From Stenotrophomonas maltophilia (GTDB lineage: Bacteria; Pseudomonadota; Gammaproteobacteria; Xanthomonadales; Xanthomonadaceae), in the NCBI RefSeq assembly GCF_001676385.1, contig NZ_LYVJ01000002.1, positions 328,296-392,295 of the forward strand: DNA of 64,000 bases. The letters are read 5' to 3'. A model generated the notes under the pieces. The model was not told where the DNA came from and ran no database searches. It saw only the letters and a program-made list of their open reading frames with translations. Below, piece after piece: positions 8,335 to 16,423 of this stretch (the stretch's first letter is position 1; the number at the start of each line of letters is the position of its first letter). Made by a program: the position numbers and the translations under genes.

Positions 8335-11091
8335 ATGTTGAACCACAAGCGCAGCGCGCTGAGTCTGGCGCTGGCCGTTGTGCTGGCGCCGTCGCTGGCC
8401 TCGGCTCAATCCACGCAGAACACCACGCCGCCAGCCGGCACCGCCGCCACCAACCTGGACACCGTGCAGGTCACCGGCATCCGTCGCGGCATCGAGAGCG
8501 CGATCGCGGTCAAGCAGGACGCCACTTCGGTGGTCGAGGCGATCTCCGCCGAAGACATCGGCAAGCTGCCCGACGTCAGCATCGCCGAATCGATCTCGCG
8601 CCTGCCCGGCCTGGCCGCGCAGCGCGTGGCCGGCCGTGCGCAGGTGATCAGCGTGCGCGGCCTGTCGCCGGACTTCGCCACCACCCTGCTCAACGGCCGC
8701 GAAGTGGTCAGTACCGGCGACAATCGCAGCGTCGAGTTCGACCAGTACCCGTCCGAGCTGGTCAATGGCGTGACCGTGTACAAGACGCCTGATGCGGCAC
8801 TGGTCGGCCAGGGCCTCTCCGGCACCATCGACATGCAGACTGCGCGCCCGTTGAGCTTCCCCGACCGCGTCATCGCGGTCAGCGGCCGCCTGCAGAAGAG
8901 CTCGCTGGGCGAGGCCGCCAACGTCGATGAGTTCGGCAACCGCTTCAGTGCCAGCTACATCGACCAGTTCCTTGACAAGACCCTGGGCATCGCCATCGGC
9001 TATGCGCACAGCGACATGCCGATCCAGGAAAACCAGGTCGGCCTGTACGAGCCGTGGACCACCGAGCATACCGACAAGGGCGACCGCCCGGGCGTGGGTG
9101 CCGGCACCTACTTCTCCGATGGCATCAAGGCACTGCGCCGTACCGGCAACAACAAGCGCGACGGCGTGATGGCCACGATCCAGTTCCGGCCGAACAACAG
9201 CTGGACCAGCACCTTCGACGCGTTCCACACCGAAGCCGAGCAGATCGACACCGCCAACCAGTTCGAACTCAACCTGAGCAACTACAACGGCGGCTATATG
9301 CCTGGCCTGCTGATCAGCAACCCGCAGATCAATGCCAACGGCTCCTTCACCGGTGGCACCGCCAGCGGCGTCTACCCGCTGGTGCGCGGCATGTACAACA
9401 AGCGCAAGGACAAGATCGACGCCTTCGGCTGGAACAACGAGTTCAACTTCGCCGGGGTGAAACTGGTCGCCGACCTGAACTACTCCAAGGCCACGCGTGA
9501 CGAGCTGAACCTGGAGAACAACCTGCAACTTACTCCCATGCCGCAGCTGGATACGATCGGCGTGGCGATCCGGCAGGACGGCTTCTCGCAGATCAGCCCG
9601 GGTCTGGACTACTCCAACCCTGACGCGCTGTTCCTGACCAACACCATCTACGGCTCCGGCTACGGCAAGGTGCCGAAGGTGGAGGATCGGCTGAAGGGGG
9701 CCAAGCTGGCCGCGACCATCGCGCTGCCTGAAGCGATGGCATCGTGGGCACCGGACCTGGACATCGGCGTGAACTACGCAGATCGCCGCAAGGTGAAAAC
9801 CCAGTCCGAAGGCAACATCCTGCTCGGTGCACAGGGCGATGCCAATATCGCCCCGGACCTGCAGTACGATCCGGTCAACCTCGGCTTCGCCGGGCTCGGC
9901 ACCATTCCGGCCTGGAACGTGCCTGCCGCCGTGGCGCGCTACATGACCTTCAATCCGGTCGACAACCTGGACTATCTGATTCCCAAGTCGTGGACCGTGC
10001 AGGAAAAGATCACCACGGCCTGGGCGCGCCTGAACATCAATACCGACATCGGCGTGGTCGGCGTGCGCGGCAACATCGGCGTGCAGATGCAGCACACCGA
10101 CCAGAGCTCGGACTCGCGTTACTGGGACAGCTCGCAGGCCGCCGGAAACAACATCCAGCCCTATTCGAACGGCCGGACCTACAATGACTGGCTGCCAAGC
10201 CTGAACCTGGCCTTCCTGTTCCCGCACCAGCAGACGCTGCGCTTTGCCGCCGCCAAGCAGGTCGCGCGCCCGCGCGTGGACCAGATGCGCGCGGGCCTGG
10301 AGTTCGGCGTGGACACCAGCACCGGCCGCCCCGGCGGCAGCGGCGGCAATCCCCTGCTGGATCCCTGGCGCGCGACCGCACTGGACCTGTCCTACGAAAA
10401 GTACTTCGGCGAGAAGGCCTATGTGGCCGCGGCGATCTTCTACAAGGACCTGAAGAGCTACGTCTATACCCAGTCGGTAGACGACTACGACTTCACCGAA
10501 CTGCTGGGCAGCTACGTGCCACCGCCGGGCATGACCACGCCCGTGCTCACCACCGGTACTTTCTCGGCTCCGCAGAACGGCAAGGGCGGCACGCTGAAAG
10601 GCCTGGAACTGACCGCGTCGTTCCCGCTGGACATGCTGACCGACAGCCTGCGTGGCTTCGGCGTGCAGGCCAGCGCGACGTTCAACAAGAGTGACATCAA
10701 GATCCTCGACCCGGAAAGCGCCTCCAGCGTCGGCACCGATCCGATCAGCCTGCCCGGCCTGTCCGACCGCGTCTACAACTTCACCGCCTACTTCGAGCGC
10801 AATGGCTTCGAGGCCCGCGTGAGCCAGCGCCGCCGTTCGGACTTCATCGGCGAGATCGGCAATTTCAACGGCAACCGCAGCCTGCGTTACGTGGTGGGCG
10901 AGAACGTGACCGATGCACAGGTCAGCTACACCTTCAGCGACAGCAGTGCCCTGCGCGGCCTGACCCTGCTGCTGCAGGGCAGCAACCTGACCAATGAGCC
11001 GTACCGCACCTATGCCGGCAGCAAGGACCGCCCGCTGGAGTACATCGAGTGGGGCCGCACCTACATGCTGGGCGTCAACTACAAGTTCTGA
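8335..11091 (+). CDS. TonB-dependent receptor, maltodextrin type
   Basis: A 918-residue outer-membrane receptor. A signal peptide covers residues 1-24 (ends PSLASAQ), and the segment LDTVQVTGIRRG lies just before the plug domain. The plug reads SVVEAISAEDIGKLPDVSIAE and contains ISRLPGLAAQRVAGRAQVIS, the pattern of the Xanthomonas-Caulobacter receptor subfamily. A long beta-barrel ends in LGVNYKF with the C-terminal phenylalanine needed for BAM insertion. The start follows a strong ribosome site (GGGAGGGGAAA). Caulobacter MalA is a member of this subfamily that imports maltose oligosaccharides; the glucosidase neighbours and shared operator support the same substrate here. A terminator at 11184-11214 probably ends the transcript. 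Confidence 0.88.
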   Translation: MLNHKRSALSLALAVVLAPSLASAQSTQNTTPPAGTAATNLDTVQVTGIRRGIESAIAVKQDATSVVEAISAEDIGKLPDVSIAESISRLPGLAAQRVAGRAQVISVRGLSPDFATTLLNGREVVSTGDNRSVEFDQYPSELVNGVTVYKTPDAALVGQGLSGTIDMQTARPLSFPDRVIAVSGRLQKSSLGEAANVDEFGNRFSASYIDQFLDKTLGIAIGYAHSDMPIQENQVGLYEPWTTEHTDKGDRPGVGAGTYFSDGIKALRRTGNNKRDGVMATIQFRPNNSWTSTFDAFHTEAEQIDTANQFELNLSNYNGGYMPGLLISNPQINANGSFTGGTASGVYPLVRGMYNKRKDKIDAFGWNNEFNFAGVKLVADLNYSKATRDELNLENNLQLTPMPQLDTIGVAIRQDGFSQISPGLDYSNPDALFLTNTIYGSGYGKVPKVEDRLKGAKLAATIALPEAMASWAPDLDIGVNYADRRKVKTQSEGNILLGAQGDANIAPDLQYDPVNLGFAGLGTIPAWNVPAAVARYMTFNPVDNLDYLIPKSWTVQEKITTAWARLNINTDIGVVGVRGNIGVQMQHTDQSSDSRYWDSSQAAGNNIQPYSNGRTYNDWLPSLNLAFLFPHQQTLRFAAAKQVARPRVDQMRAGLEFGVDTSTGRPGGSGGNPLLDPWRATALDLSYEKYFGEKAYVAAAIFYKDLKSYVYTQSVDDYDFTELLGSYVPPPGMTTPVLTTGTFSAPQNGKGGTLKGLELTASFPLDMLTDSLRGFGVQASATFNKSDIKILDPESASSVGTDPISLPGLSDRVYNFTAYFERNGFEARVSQRRRSDFIGEIGNFNGNRSLRYVVGENVTDAQVSYTFSDSSALRGLTLLLQGSNLTNEPYRTYAGSKDRPLEYIEWGRTYMLGVNYKF

Positions 11092-11105
11092 CCACCACCG
11101 GGTCG

Positions 11106-11160
11106 TGCCGGCCGTTGGCCGGCAACCACCCCATCGGTAGCGCCGGGCCATGCCCGGCGA
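11106..11160. repeat. Two REP hairpins after the receptor gene
   Basis: TGCCGGCCGTTGGCCGGCA (11106-11124) is followed by GTAGCGCCGGGCCATGCCCGGCG (11137-11159). Both are GTAG-family stem-loops with different stem sequences from the GAGCC type. Confidence 0.65.
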
Positions 11161-11183
11161 CGGAAGCCAGGGAGCAGGACCGG

Positions 11184-11214
11184 AAACCCGCTGCGCAGGC
11201 AGCGGGTTTTCTTT
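11184..11214 (+). terminator. Rho-independent terminator of the TonB receptor
   Basis: An 8-bp stem CCCGCTGC/GCAGCGGG with a four-base loop is followed by TTTTCTTT, about 95 bases after the receptor stop codon. It is a good intrinsic terminator on the plus strand. Confidence 0.8.
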
Positions 11215-11261
11215 CGCCCGGTCACCGGCAGGCCACCGACCGGCGCCCGGCCATGCCGCCC

Positions 11262-11296
11262 ACAAAAAAGGGACGGGGCGCGTCGGCCCCGTCCCC
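11262..11296 (-). terminator. Rho-independent terminator of the GH13 alpha-glucosidase
   Basis: Read on the minus strand, a 10-bp stem GGGACGGGGC/GCCCCGTCCC is followed by TTTTTTGTG. It lies 27 bases after the stop of the alpha-glucosidase gene, so the two convergent genes each have their own terminator. Confidence 0.82.
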
Positions 11297-11322
11297 GCAA
11301 GTACCGCCACCGGAGAAAACGG

Positions 11323-12936
11323 TCAGCTGCGCCGGGCGCAATACACCGCGCGTGGCGGCAGCTGGAGTTCATTGCCCTGCACCATGCCCGCATCCGGGCC
11401 CGGTACCGCCACCTGCTGCCAGTTGCCAGGCGGCAGCGGATGGCTCACCGCCTCGGCCGACAGGTTGAAGGCCAGCAGGAGGGTTTCATCTGCAAGCATA
11501 CGCTCGAACAGCAGCACCGGCTCGGCGCTTTCAATGAATCTGATGTTGCCATGCAGGAGGGCTGGCTGGTTACGCCGCCAGGCCAGGAACGCACGGAAAG
11601 CCGCCAATACCGAGTGCGGGTCGCGCTCCTGCACGGCCACCGCCGCCGCCCGGTGCTCGGCCGGGATCGGCAGCCAGGGCTGCCCGGTGGTGAAGCCGGC
11701 CAGCGGCGCATCGGTCCACGGCATGGGTGTACGGCAGCCGTCGCGGCCCTTGAAATTGGGCCAGAAGGCGATGCCATAGGGATCCTGCAGGGCCTCGAAC
11801 GGTACCTCGGCCTCGGCCAGGCCGAGCTCCTCGCCCTGGTACAGGCAGATCGAACCGCGCAGCGAACACAGCATCGCCACCAGCATCCGGGCCAGGCGCG
11901 GGTCGGCCGGGTGACCGCCCCAGCGGCTGACCGCCCGCTCCACATCGTGATTGGACACCGCCCAGCACGGCCAGCCTTCAGTCATCGCCGCTTCAAGGCG
12001 CGACACCGTATCGCGGATGTAGGCCGCGCTGTAGTCGTCCACCAGCAGCTCGAAGCTGTAGCCCATGTGCAGGCGGCCGTCACGGGTGTACTCCGCGGTG
12101 GTCGCCAGCGAATCCTCCGAGGAGATCTCGCCCAGGCTGACCGCCCCCGGGTATTGATCCAGCAGGGCGCGCAGGCGCTGCAGGAACGCCAGATTCTCCG
12201 GCTGGGTGTTGTTGTAGTAGTGGTACTGGTAGGCGTACGGGTTGTCCGGGCTGAAGCCGCGGCCCACCCGCTTGCCGGCGGGCTTGGCCGGGTTGTCGCG
12301 CAGTTGTGCGTCGTGGAAGCAGAAGTTGATCGCATCCAGGCGGAAGCCATCCACGCCGCGGTCCAGCCAGAAGCGCACGTTGTCCAGGGTGGCCTGCTGT
12401 ACATCCGGGTGATGGAAGTTCAGGTCCGGCTGATCGACCAGGAAGTTGTGCAGGTAATACTGCTCTCGGCGCGGCTCCCACTGCCAGGCGCATCCGCCGA
12501 ACAGCGACAGCCAGTTGTTGGGCGGGGTGCCGTCCTCGCGCGGGTCGGCCCAGACGTACCAGTCCGCCTTCGGGTTGTTGCGGTCCTGGCGGCTCTCGCG
12601 GAACCAGGCATGCTCGATCGAGGTGTGGCTCAGCACCTGGTCGATCATCACCTTCAGGCCCAGGCCGTGGGCCTTGGCCAGCAGACGGTCGAAGTCGTCC
12701 AGGGTGCCGAACAGCGGGTCGACGTCGCGGTAATCGGCGATGTCATAGCCAAAGTCGGCCATCGGCGACTTGAAGAACGGCGAGATCCAGATCGCGTCCA
12801 CGCCCAGTGCGGCGATGTGGTCCAGGTGCTGGATGATGCCCGGCAGATCGCCCACCCCATCACCGTTGGCATCGAGGTAACTGCGCGGGTAGATCTGATA
12901 GATGACGGCTCCGCGCCACCATGGATAGTGCGACAT
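11323..12936 (-). CDS. GH13 alpha-glucosidase (XgtA-like)
   Basis: A 537-residue family-13 enzyme without a signal peptide, so it is cytoplasmic. The catalytic residues are Asp201 (DGFRLDAIN), Glu270 (AVSLGEISS) and Asp331 (AVSNHDVER), matching the length and numbering I recall for the Xanthomonas transglucosylating alpha-glucosidase XgtA. The N-terminal WWRGAVIYQIYPRSY is typical of oligo-1,6- and alpha-glucosidases. The ATG at 12936 was chosen because CGGAGGGGGG lies just upstream and because family members start at this point. The third copy of the sugar operator lies about 100 bases before it. It should convert imported maltose or maltodextrin to glucose. Confidence 0.9.
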   Translation of the reverse strand: MSHYPWWRGAVIYQIYPRSYLDANGDGVGDLPGIIQHLDHIAALGVDAIWISPFFKSPMADFGYDIADYRDVDPLFGTLDDFDRLLAKAHGLGLKVMIDQVLSHTSIEHAWFRESRQDRNNPKADWYVWADPREDGTPPNNWLSLFGGCAWQWEPRREQYYLHNFLVDQPDLNFHHPDVQQATLDNVRFWLDRGVDGFRLDAINFCFHDAQLRDNPAKPAGKRVGRGFSPDNPYAYQYHYYNNTQPENLAFLQRLRALLDQYPGAVSLGEISSEDSLATTAEYTRDGRLHMGYSFELLVDDYSAAYIRDTVSRLEAAMTEGWPCWAVSNHDVERAVSRWGGHPADPRLARMLVAMLCSLRGSICLYQGEELGLAEAEVPFEALQDPYGIAFWPNFKGRDGCRTPMPWTDAPLAGFTTGQPWLPIPAEHRAAAVAVQERDPHSVLAAFRAFLAWRRNQPALLHGNIRFIESAEPVLLFERMLADETLLLAFNLSAEAVSHPLPPGNWQQVAVPGPDAGMVQGNELQLPPRAVYCARRS

Positions 12937-13031
12937 CGACAGCCCCCCTCCGGGCATGCGGGACCCGCCGGCAGCGGGCCGAAATCCTGATTCCGCAAGC
13001 TTAGCGGCGGCCTCCCGGGCATGGCACAGCC

Positions 13032-13045
13032 TGCATACGTATTCA
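13032..13045. promoter_or_regulatory. Operator copy 3, TGCATACGTATTCA
   Basis: An identical 14-base copy of the operator at 5916-5929 lies 96 bases upstream of the GH13 alpha-glucosidase start. It lies 105 bases before the divergent polyprenyl synthase, which is unlikely to be part of the sugar regulon. Confidence 0.7.
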
Positions 13046-13117
13046 CGCGGGCGGCAGGCGCGTCCGGGCCGCAGCGGCGGGCCAGCACGGCATGCGACGG
13101 AATTCACGGGTAGCGCC

Positions 13118-13123
13118 TATAAT
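13118..13123 (+). promoter_or_regulatory. TATAAT -10 box before ispB
   Basis: A perfect TATAAT lies 27 bases before the ispB start codon. I see no good -35 hexamer 16-18 bases upstream of it, so this is a partial promoter call. Confidence 0.35.
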
Positions 13124-13150
13124 CAACGGTGAGCCTGAAAGCCTGATCGC

Positions 13151-14149
13151 ATGACCATCACCGAAGACACCCGTCCCGCCCTGGGCCTGCCCCAGATCCA
13201 GTCGCTTGCCGCGGCCGACATGGCCGCCGTCGATGCCCTGATCCGGCGCCGGCTGTCTTCGGATGTCGTGCTGATCAACCAGATCGCCGACCACATCATT
13301 TCCGCCGGCGGCAAGCGCTTGCGCCCGATGCTGGTGATGCTGGCCGGCCACGCGGTCGGCCAGGCCGGTCCGGAACATCACCAGCTGGCGGCGATCATCG
13401 AATTCATCCATACCTCCACGCTGCTGCACGACGACGTCGTGGACGAATCCAGCCTGCGCCGTGGCCGCAGCACCGCCAACGCGCTCTGGGGCAACGCGCC
13501 GAGCGTGCTGGTCGGCGACTTCCTGTACTCGCGCAGCTTCCAGCTGATGGTCGAACTGGAGCGCATGGCGGTGATGCAGATCCTGGCCGATGCCACCAAC
13601 CGCATCGCCGAGGGCGAGGTGCTGCAGCTGCTGCACGTGCACAATCCGGACACCGACGAAGCCGCCTACCTGCGCGTGATCGAGCGCAAGACCGCGGTGC
13701 TGTTCGCCGCCGGCACCCGCCTGGGTGCGCTGGCCAGCGGAGTGGATGAAACAACCCAGCAGGCCCTGTTCGACTACGGCATGCACCTGGGCTACGCCTT
13801 CCAGATCGCCGATGACGTGCTGGACTACTCGGCCAATGCCGAGGAGCTGGGCAAGAATCTCGGCGACGATCTGGCCGAAGGCAAGGCGACGCTGCCGCTG
13901 ATCCATGCGATGGCCCACTCCGACGACGCCACCCGCGAGCGCCTGCGTACCATCGTGCAGGACGGCGACGCCTCGGCGATGCCGGAAGTGCTGGCCGCGA
14001 TCCGCGCCACCGGCGGCCTGGAGTACAGCCGCCGTCGCGCCGAAGAATATGCCGAGGCTGCCGAGCGCGCGCTCGATGGCCTGGCCGACAACGATGCCGT
14101 GGCCGCCCTGCGTGGCCTGGCCCGCTACGCAGTGCAGCGCTCGCATTGA
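13151..14149 (+). CDS. ispB: Octaprenyl/polyprenyl diphosphate synthase
   Basis: A 332-residue all-trans polyprenyl diphosphate synthase. It adds isopentenyl units to farnesyl diphosphate and makes the side chain of ubiquinone. GGKRLRP (residues 53-59) binds the diphosphate of IPP. The first aspartate-rich motif DDVVD is at 94-98 and the second, DDVLD, at 221-225. Length and motifs agree with IspB rather than the shorter farnesyl synthase IspA. It is a single gene, ahead of a repeat and the convergent hydrolase gene. A TATAAT box precedes it. The chain length of the product (C40 or other) cannot be read directly. Confidence 0.9.
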   Translation: MTITEDTRPALGLPQIQSLAAADMAAVDALIRRRLSSDVVLINQIADHIISAGGKRLRPMLVMLAGHAVGQAGPEHHQLAAIIEFIHTSTLLHDDVVDESSLRRGRSTANALWGNAPSVLVGDFLYSRSFQLMVELERMAVMQILADATNRIAEGEVLQLLHVHNPDTDEAAYLRVIERKTAVLFAAGTRLGALASGVDETTQQALFDYGMHLGYAFQIADDVLDYSANAEELGKNLGDDLAEGKATLPLIHAMAHSDDATRERLRTIVQDGDASAMPEVLAAIRATGGLEYSRRRAEEYAEAAERALDGLADNDAVAALRGLARYAVQRSH

Positions 14150-14156
14150 TGGCGGC

Positions 14157-14216
14157 GTGCCGACCAACGGTCGGCACCTACCAGGGCGGGTGGTGCCGAC
14201 CGTTGGTCGGCACTAC
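14157..14216. repeat. GTAG-family REP pair between ispB and hydrolase
   Basis: Two stem-loops, TGCCGACCAACGGTCGGCA (from 14159) and TGCCGACCGTTGGTCGGCA with a closing CACTAC, face each other. The terminal CTAC (GTAG on the minus strand) contains the TAG stop codon of the dienelactone hydrolase gene at 14213-14215. Confidence 0.75.
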
Positions 14217-14998
14217 ATGAAACGCTCCTCAAAGAACTCGTCCAACGCCTTCCAGGCGCGCTTGGCCGCACGCTCGTTGTACTGGCAACCTGGCGGACTG
14301 TTGGCATCGCGCTCGGCGAAGCAGTGCACCGCGCCGCTGTAGTTGGTGAACTCCCAATCGACCTTGGCCGCGTCCATTTCCTTCTGGAAAGCGGCGATGT
14401 CCTCGGCAGTCACGCTCCTGTCGTCGGCCCCGTTGAGCACCAGCACTGAAGGATGGCTGCCACCGGCCTGCGCCGGCAGCGGTGAACCCAACCCGCCATG
14501 CAGGCTGACCACACCGGCCAGCGGCGCACCGGCACGGGCCAGTTCCAGCACCGTGGTGCCGCCGAAGCAGAAGCCGACCGCACCGATCCGGCTGGCGTCC
14601 AGCGGCACCCTGCCAGCCTGCGCCTTGAGCACGTTCACCGCCTCCAGCGCGCGGGCGCGCAGCAGGGGACGGTCGTTGCGCAGCTTGCTGGCCACCGGCC
14701 CGGCCTCGGCATCGGTCTTTGGCCGCACGTCCCTGCCGTAGACATCGGCCACCAGCACCACGTAGTCATCGCCGGCCAGCTGCTTGGCCTTCTCGACGGC
14801 CGATTCGTTCACGCCCTTCCAGTTCGGCACCATCACCAGGCCAGGGCGCTTGTCGCTGTCGCCGTCGTCATAGACCAGCACGCCACTGAAGGTCGTACCC
14901 TGGTGTTTCCACTCCACCGGCTGGGTCTTCATCGCCGCCCACGCCGGCATCGCTGCCAACCCCAGCATCATCGCCACACCGCATCGCCAACGATTCAT
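14213..14998 (-). CDS. Secreted dienelactone hydrolase family protein
   Basis: A 261-residue alpha/beta hydrolase with a signal peptide (GVAMMLGLAAMPAWA, residues 7-21). The nucleophile is Cys144 in VGFCFGGTT, as in dienelactone hydrolases, with Asp192 or Asp193 (NGADD) and His225 (GAVHCF) completing the triad. The mature part begins KTQPVEWKHQG. The ATG at 14998 was chosen because it gives the signal peptide; longer in-frame starts would read through a repeat. The export signal means it is unlikely to work in chlorocatechol breakdown as the classic cytoplasmic enzymes do; the substrate is unknown. The stop codon lies inside a REP element. Confidence 0.8.
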   Translation of the reverse strand: MNRWRCGVAMMLGLAAMPAWAAMKTQPVEWKHQGTTFSGVLVYDDGDSDKRPGLVMVPNWKGVNESAVEKAKQLAGDDYVVLVADVYGRDVRPKTDAEAGPVASKLRNDRPLLRARALEAVNVLKAQAGRVPLDASRIGAVGFCFGGTTVLELARAGAPLAGVVSLHGGLGSPLPAQAGGSHPSVLVLNGADDRSVTAEDIAAFQKEMDAAKVDWEFTNYSGAVHCFAERDANSPPGCQYNERAAKRAWKALDEFFEERFM

Positions 14999-15017
14999 GC
15001 GCCTGCTCCGCAAGAAA

Positions 15018-15124
15018 AAGGGGACGGAGGGGATTAAGCCGCAATTGCCCCTCCCGCGTCGCATTCTGCATTGGCGGCGTGACGCAGGTGTGGTTGGATA
15101 CGACTTAATCCCCTCCGTCCCCTT
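15018..15124. repeat. Inverted pair of GGGGACGGAGGGGATTAAG repeats
   Basis: The 21-base arm at 15018-15038 (key bases GGGGACGGAGGGGATTAAG) is repeated in exact inverse form at 15104-15124, with 65 bases between. The pair fills almost the whole gap between the divergent hydrolase and SMI1-like genes. A third single copy of the arm is at 40615-40637. This family differs from the GTAG repeats. Confidence 0.75.
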
Positions 15125-15132
15125 CTTGTCGC

Positions 15133-15723
15133 ATGAACCTTGTCGATCGATTTCTGTCTGGCCTGATCCCGCGGCTGCCTGCCGACGACGCCCCGCAGTG
15201 GGCCCATGTGCAGGGCGCCAGCGCCGGGGACCTGCAACGCCTGCGCGCGCAGTGGCCGCAGGTGCCGGACAGCCTGGTGGAACTGCTGTCGCGCGTGGAT
15301 GGCACCCACTACCGGGAGTACCCCGGCGGCAAGGTCTGCGTGCTGATGCTCGGCTCGGACGTGGAGGACGGCGGCTACCCGTACTACCTGCGCTCGGTCG
15401 CGCAGATCTTCGAGGACCAGCAGCAGTGGGATGACAGCATCCGCTCGATCTACGAAGAATGGCTGGATGACGAGCCGGAGATCCTGGGCCAAGGCATCGA
15501 CGCCGATCTGCCGATGAGCCGCCGGTTGTGCTTCTCGCACTGCATGAACAACGGCGGCACCTCGATGCTGTACCTGGATTTCAACCCGGCGCCGGGCGGC
15601 ACCGTCGGCCAGGTGGTGCGCTACCTGCACGATCCGGACAGCTATGCGGTGATCGCGGCCAGCTTCGATGCCTACCTGCAGCAGCTGATCGAGGGCGATT
15701 ACGCGTTCATCAACGAGGAATAG
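15133..15723 (+). CDS. SMI1/KNR4 (SUKH)-like protein
   Basis: A 196-residue soluble protein. The pattern DLQRLRAQWPQVPDSLVELL followed by RVDGTHY matches the start of SMI1/KNR4 (SUKH superfamily) domains, where a tryptophan or leucine-rich helix is followed by a proline and a glycine turn. Further conserved-looking parts are YYLRSVAQIFED and LYLDFNPAPGGTVGQV. Proteins of this superfamily are often immunity proteins against toxic nucleases, but many stand alone and have other roles. No toxin gene is next to this one, so the immunity role is not supported. The start codon follows directly on a palindromic repeat, and no clear ribosome site is seen. Confidence 0.6.
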   Translation: MNLVDRFLSGLIPRLPADDAPQWAHVQGASAGDLQRLRAQWPQVPDSLVELLSRVDGTHYREYPGGKVCVLMLGSDVEDGGYPYYLRSVAQIFEDQQQWDDSIRSIYEEWLDDEPEILGQGIDADLPMSRRLCFSHCMNNGGTSMLYLDFNPAPGGTVGQVVRYLHDPDSYAVIAASFDAYLQQLIEGDYAFINEE

Positions 15724-15784
15724 TAGATCCTTGCCATGCGTGGATGAATTTCCCGGCGGGTTGCCGGCCAGCGGCCGGCACTAC
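15723..15784. repeat. GTAG-headed repeats between two convergent genes
   Basis: A degenerate GTAGATCC...GCGTGGAT unit is followed by TTGCCGGCCAGCGGCCGGCA and CTAC. The second unit carries, on the minus strand, the TAG stop (15781-15783) of the next gene. Confidence 0.6.
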
Positions 15785-16314
15785 CCGCGTTCGACCCAAT
15801 GCAACGTGCCCCGCTCCAACGCCAGCAGATCTGCAGCGGCCAACTGCGCCCATGACCAGCGACACTCCGGTGGCTTCGGCTGCCGGGCGCCCACAGCCCC
15901 ATCATAATCACGCACCAGTAGGCCGACGCGCGCTGCGCCAGCCTGCAACAGCGCGTCGATACGCTGCAGCCACTGGCCGGCGTCGACCAAGGCTTCGTCC
16001 CGGCGCACCTGCTGATCCTGCTCATGCCGCGCCAACTGCTCGGCCTGTGCACGGGCAATCTTCGCCTCGCTCCAGCCCTTCTTCCGCCAGCGTTCCGCAT
16101 CGCCCTTCCACTCCGGCATGGCTCGCATCGAGCCCAGCGCAGTACCGCAGTCGCAGTGCGCGGCACTGAGCCACGGCAGCCAGTCGGACCCGACCGCCTG
16201 CTGCAGGCTGGGCGACGCCTGCGCGGACAGACGCCGGCCGCTGCGGGCGAAGATCGCGGCCGCTGTAGCGTGCTCCAGTGTGCTGGGCAGGAATACGGTG
16301 ATGAAGGTGCACAT
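15781..16314 (-). CDS. Hypothetical protein with a Cys-rich segment
   Basis: A 177-residue protein I do not recognise. It begins MCTFITVFLPSTLEHATAAA and carries AAHCDCGTALGSMRA near residue 55, then a charged helical region (about residues 65-115, rich in Lys, Arg, Ala and Gln) that may be a coiled coil. The tail is PPECRWSWAQLAAADLLAL. No signal peptide or membrane segment is visible. The pair of cysteines around CDC could bind a metal, but nothing else supports this. It is isolated between the SMI1-like gene and murD2, with its stop codon inside a REP element. The ATG at 16314 gives the natural start; codon use is normal for the window. Confidence 0.6.
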   Translation of the reverse strand: MCTFITVFLPSTLEHATAAAIFARSGRRLSAQASPSLQQAVGSDWLPWLSAAHCDCGTALGSMRAMPEWKGDAERWRKKGWSEAKIARAQAEQLARHEQDQQVRRDEALVDAGQWLQRIDALLQAGAARVGLLVRDYDGAVGARQPKPPECRWSWAQLAAADLLALERGTLHWVERG

Positions 16315-16349
16315 CGGGCTTCTCGAATCCGTCCGGGAATGTGCCCATG

Positions 16350-16412
16350 GTAGATCCACGCCACGCGTGGATGGGGTCGGAGCCCATTCCTGCGGAAAAG
16401 GGATCCGACCCC
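16350..16412. repeat. Two unlike palindromes side by side
   Basis: GTAGATCCACGCCACGCGTGGAT (16350-16372) is followed directly by a GGGGTCGGAGCCC...GGGATCCGACCCC palindrome (16373-16412). The first is GTAG-like; the second belongs to the GGGGTC family that surrounds the RAYT transposase at 33065. It sits 11 bases after the murD2 stop and may end its transcript. Confidence 0.65.
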
Positions 16413-16423
16413 GAACCGGCGGT

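Noticed and set aside
8278..11310. A 1010-codon frame on the minus strand opposite the TonB receptor
   Set aside because: It has no recognised domain or signal, while the plus-strand protein is a clear receptor. This is a shadow frame.
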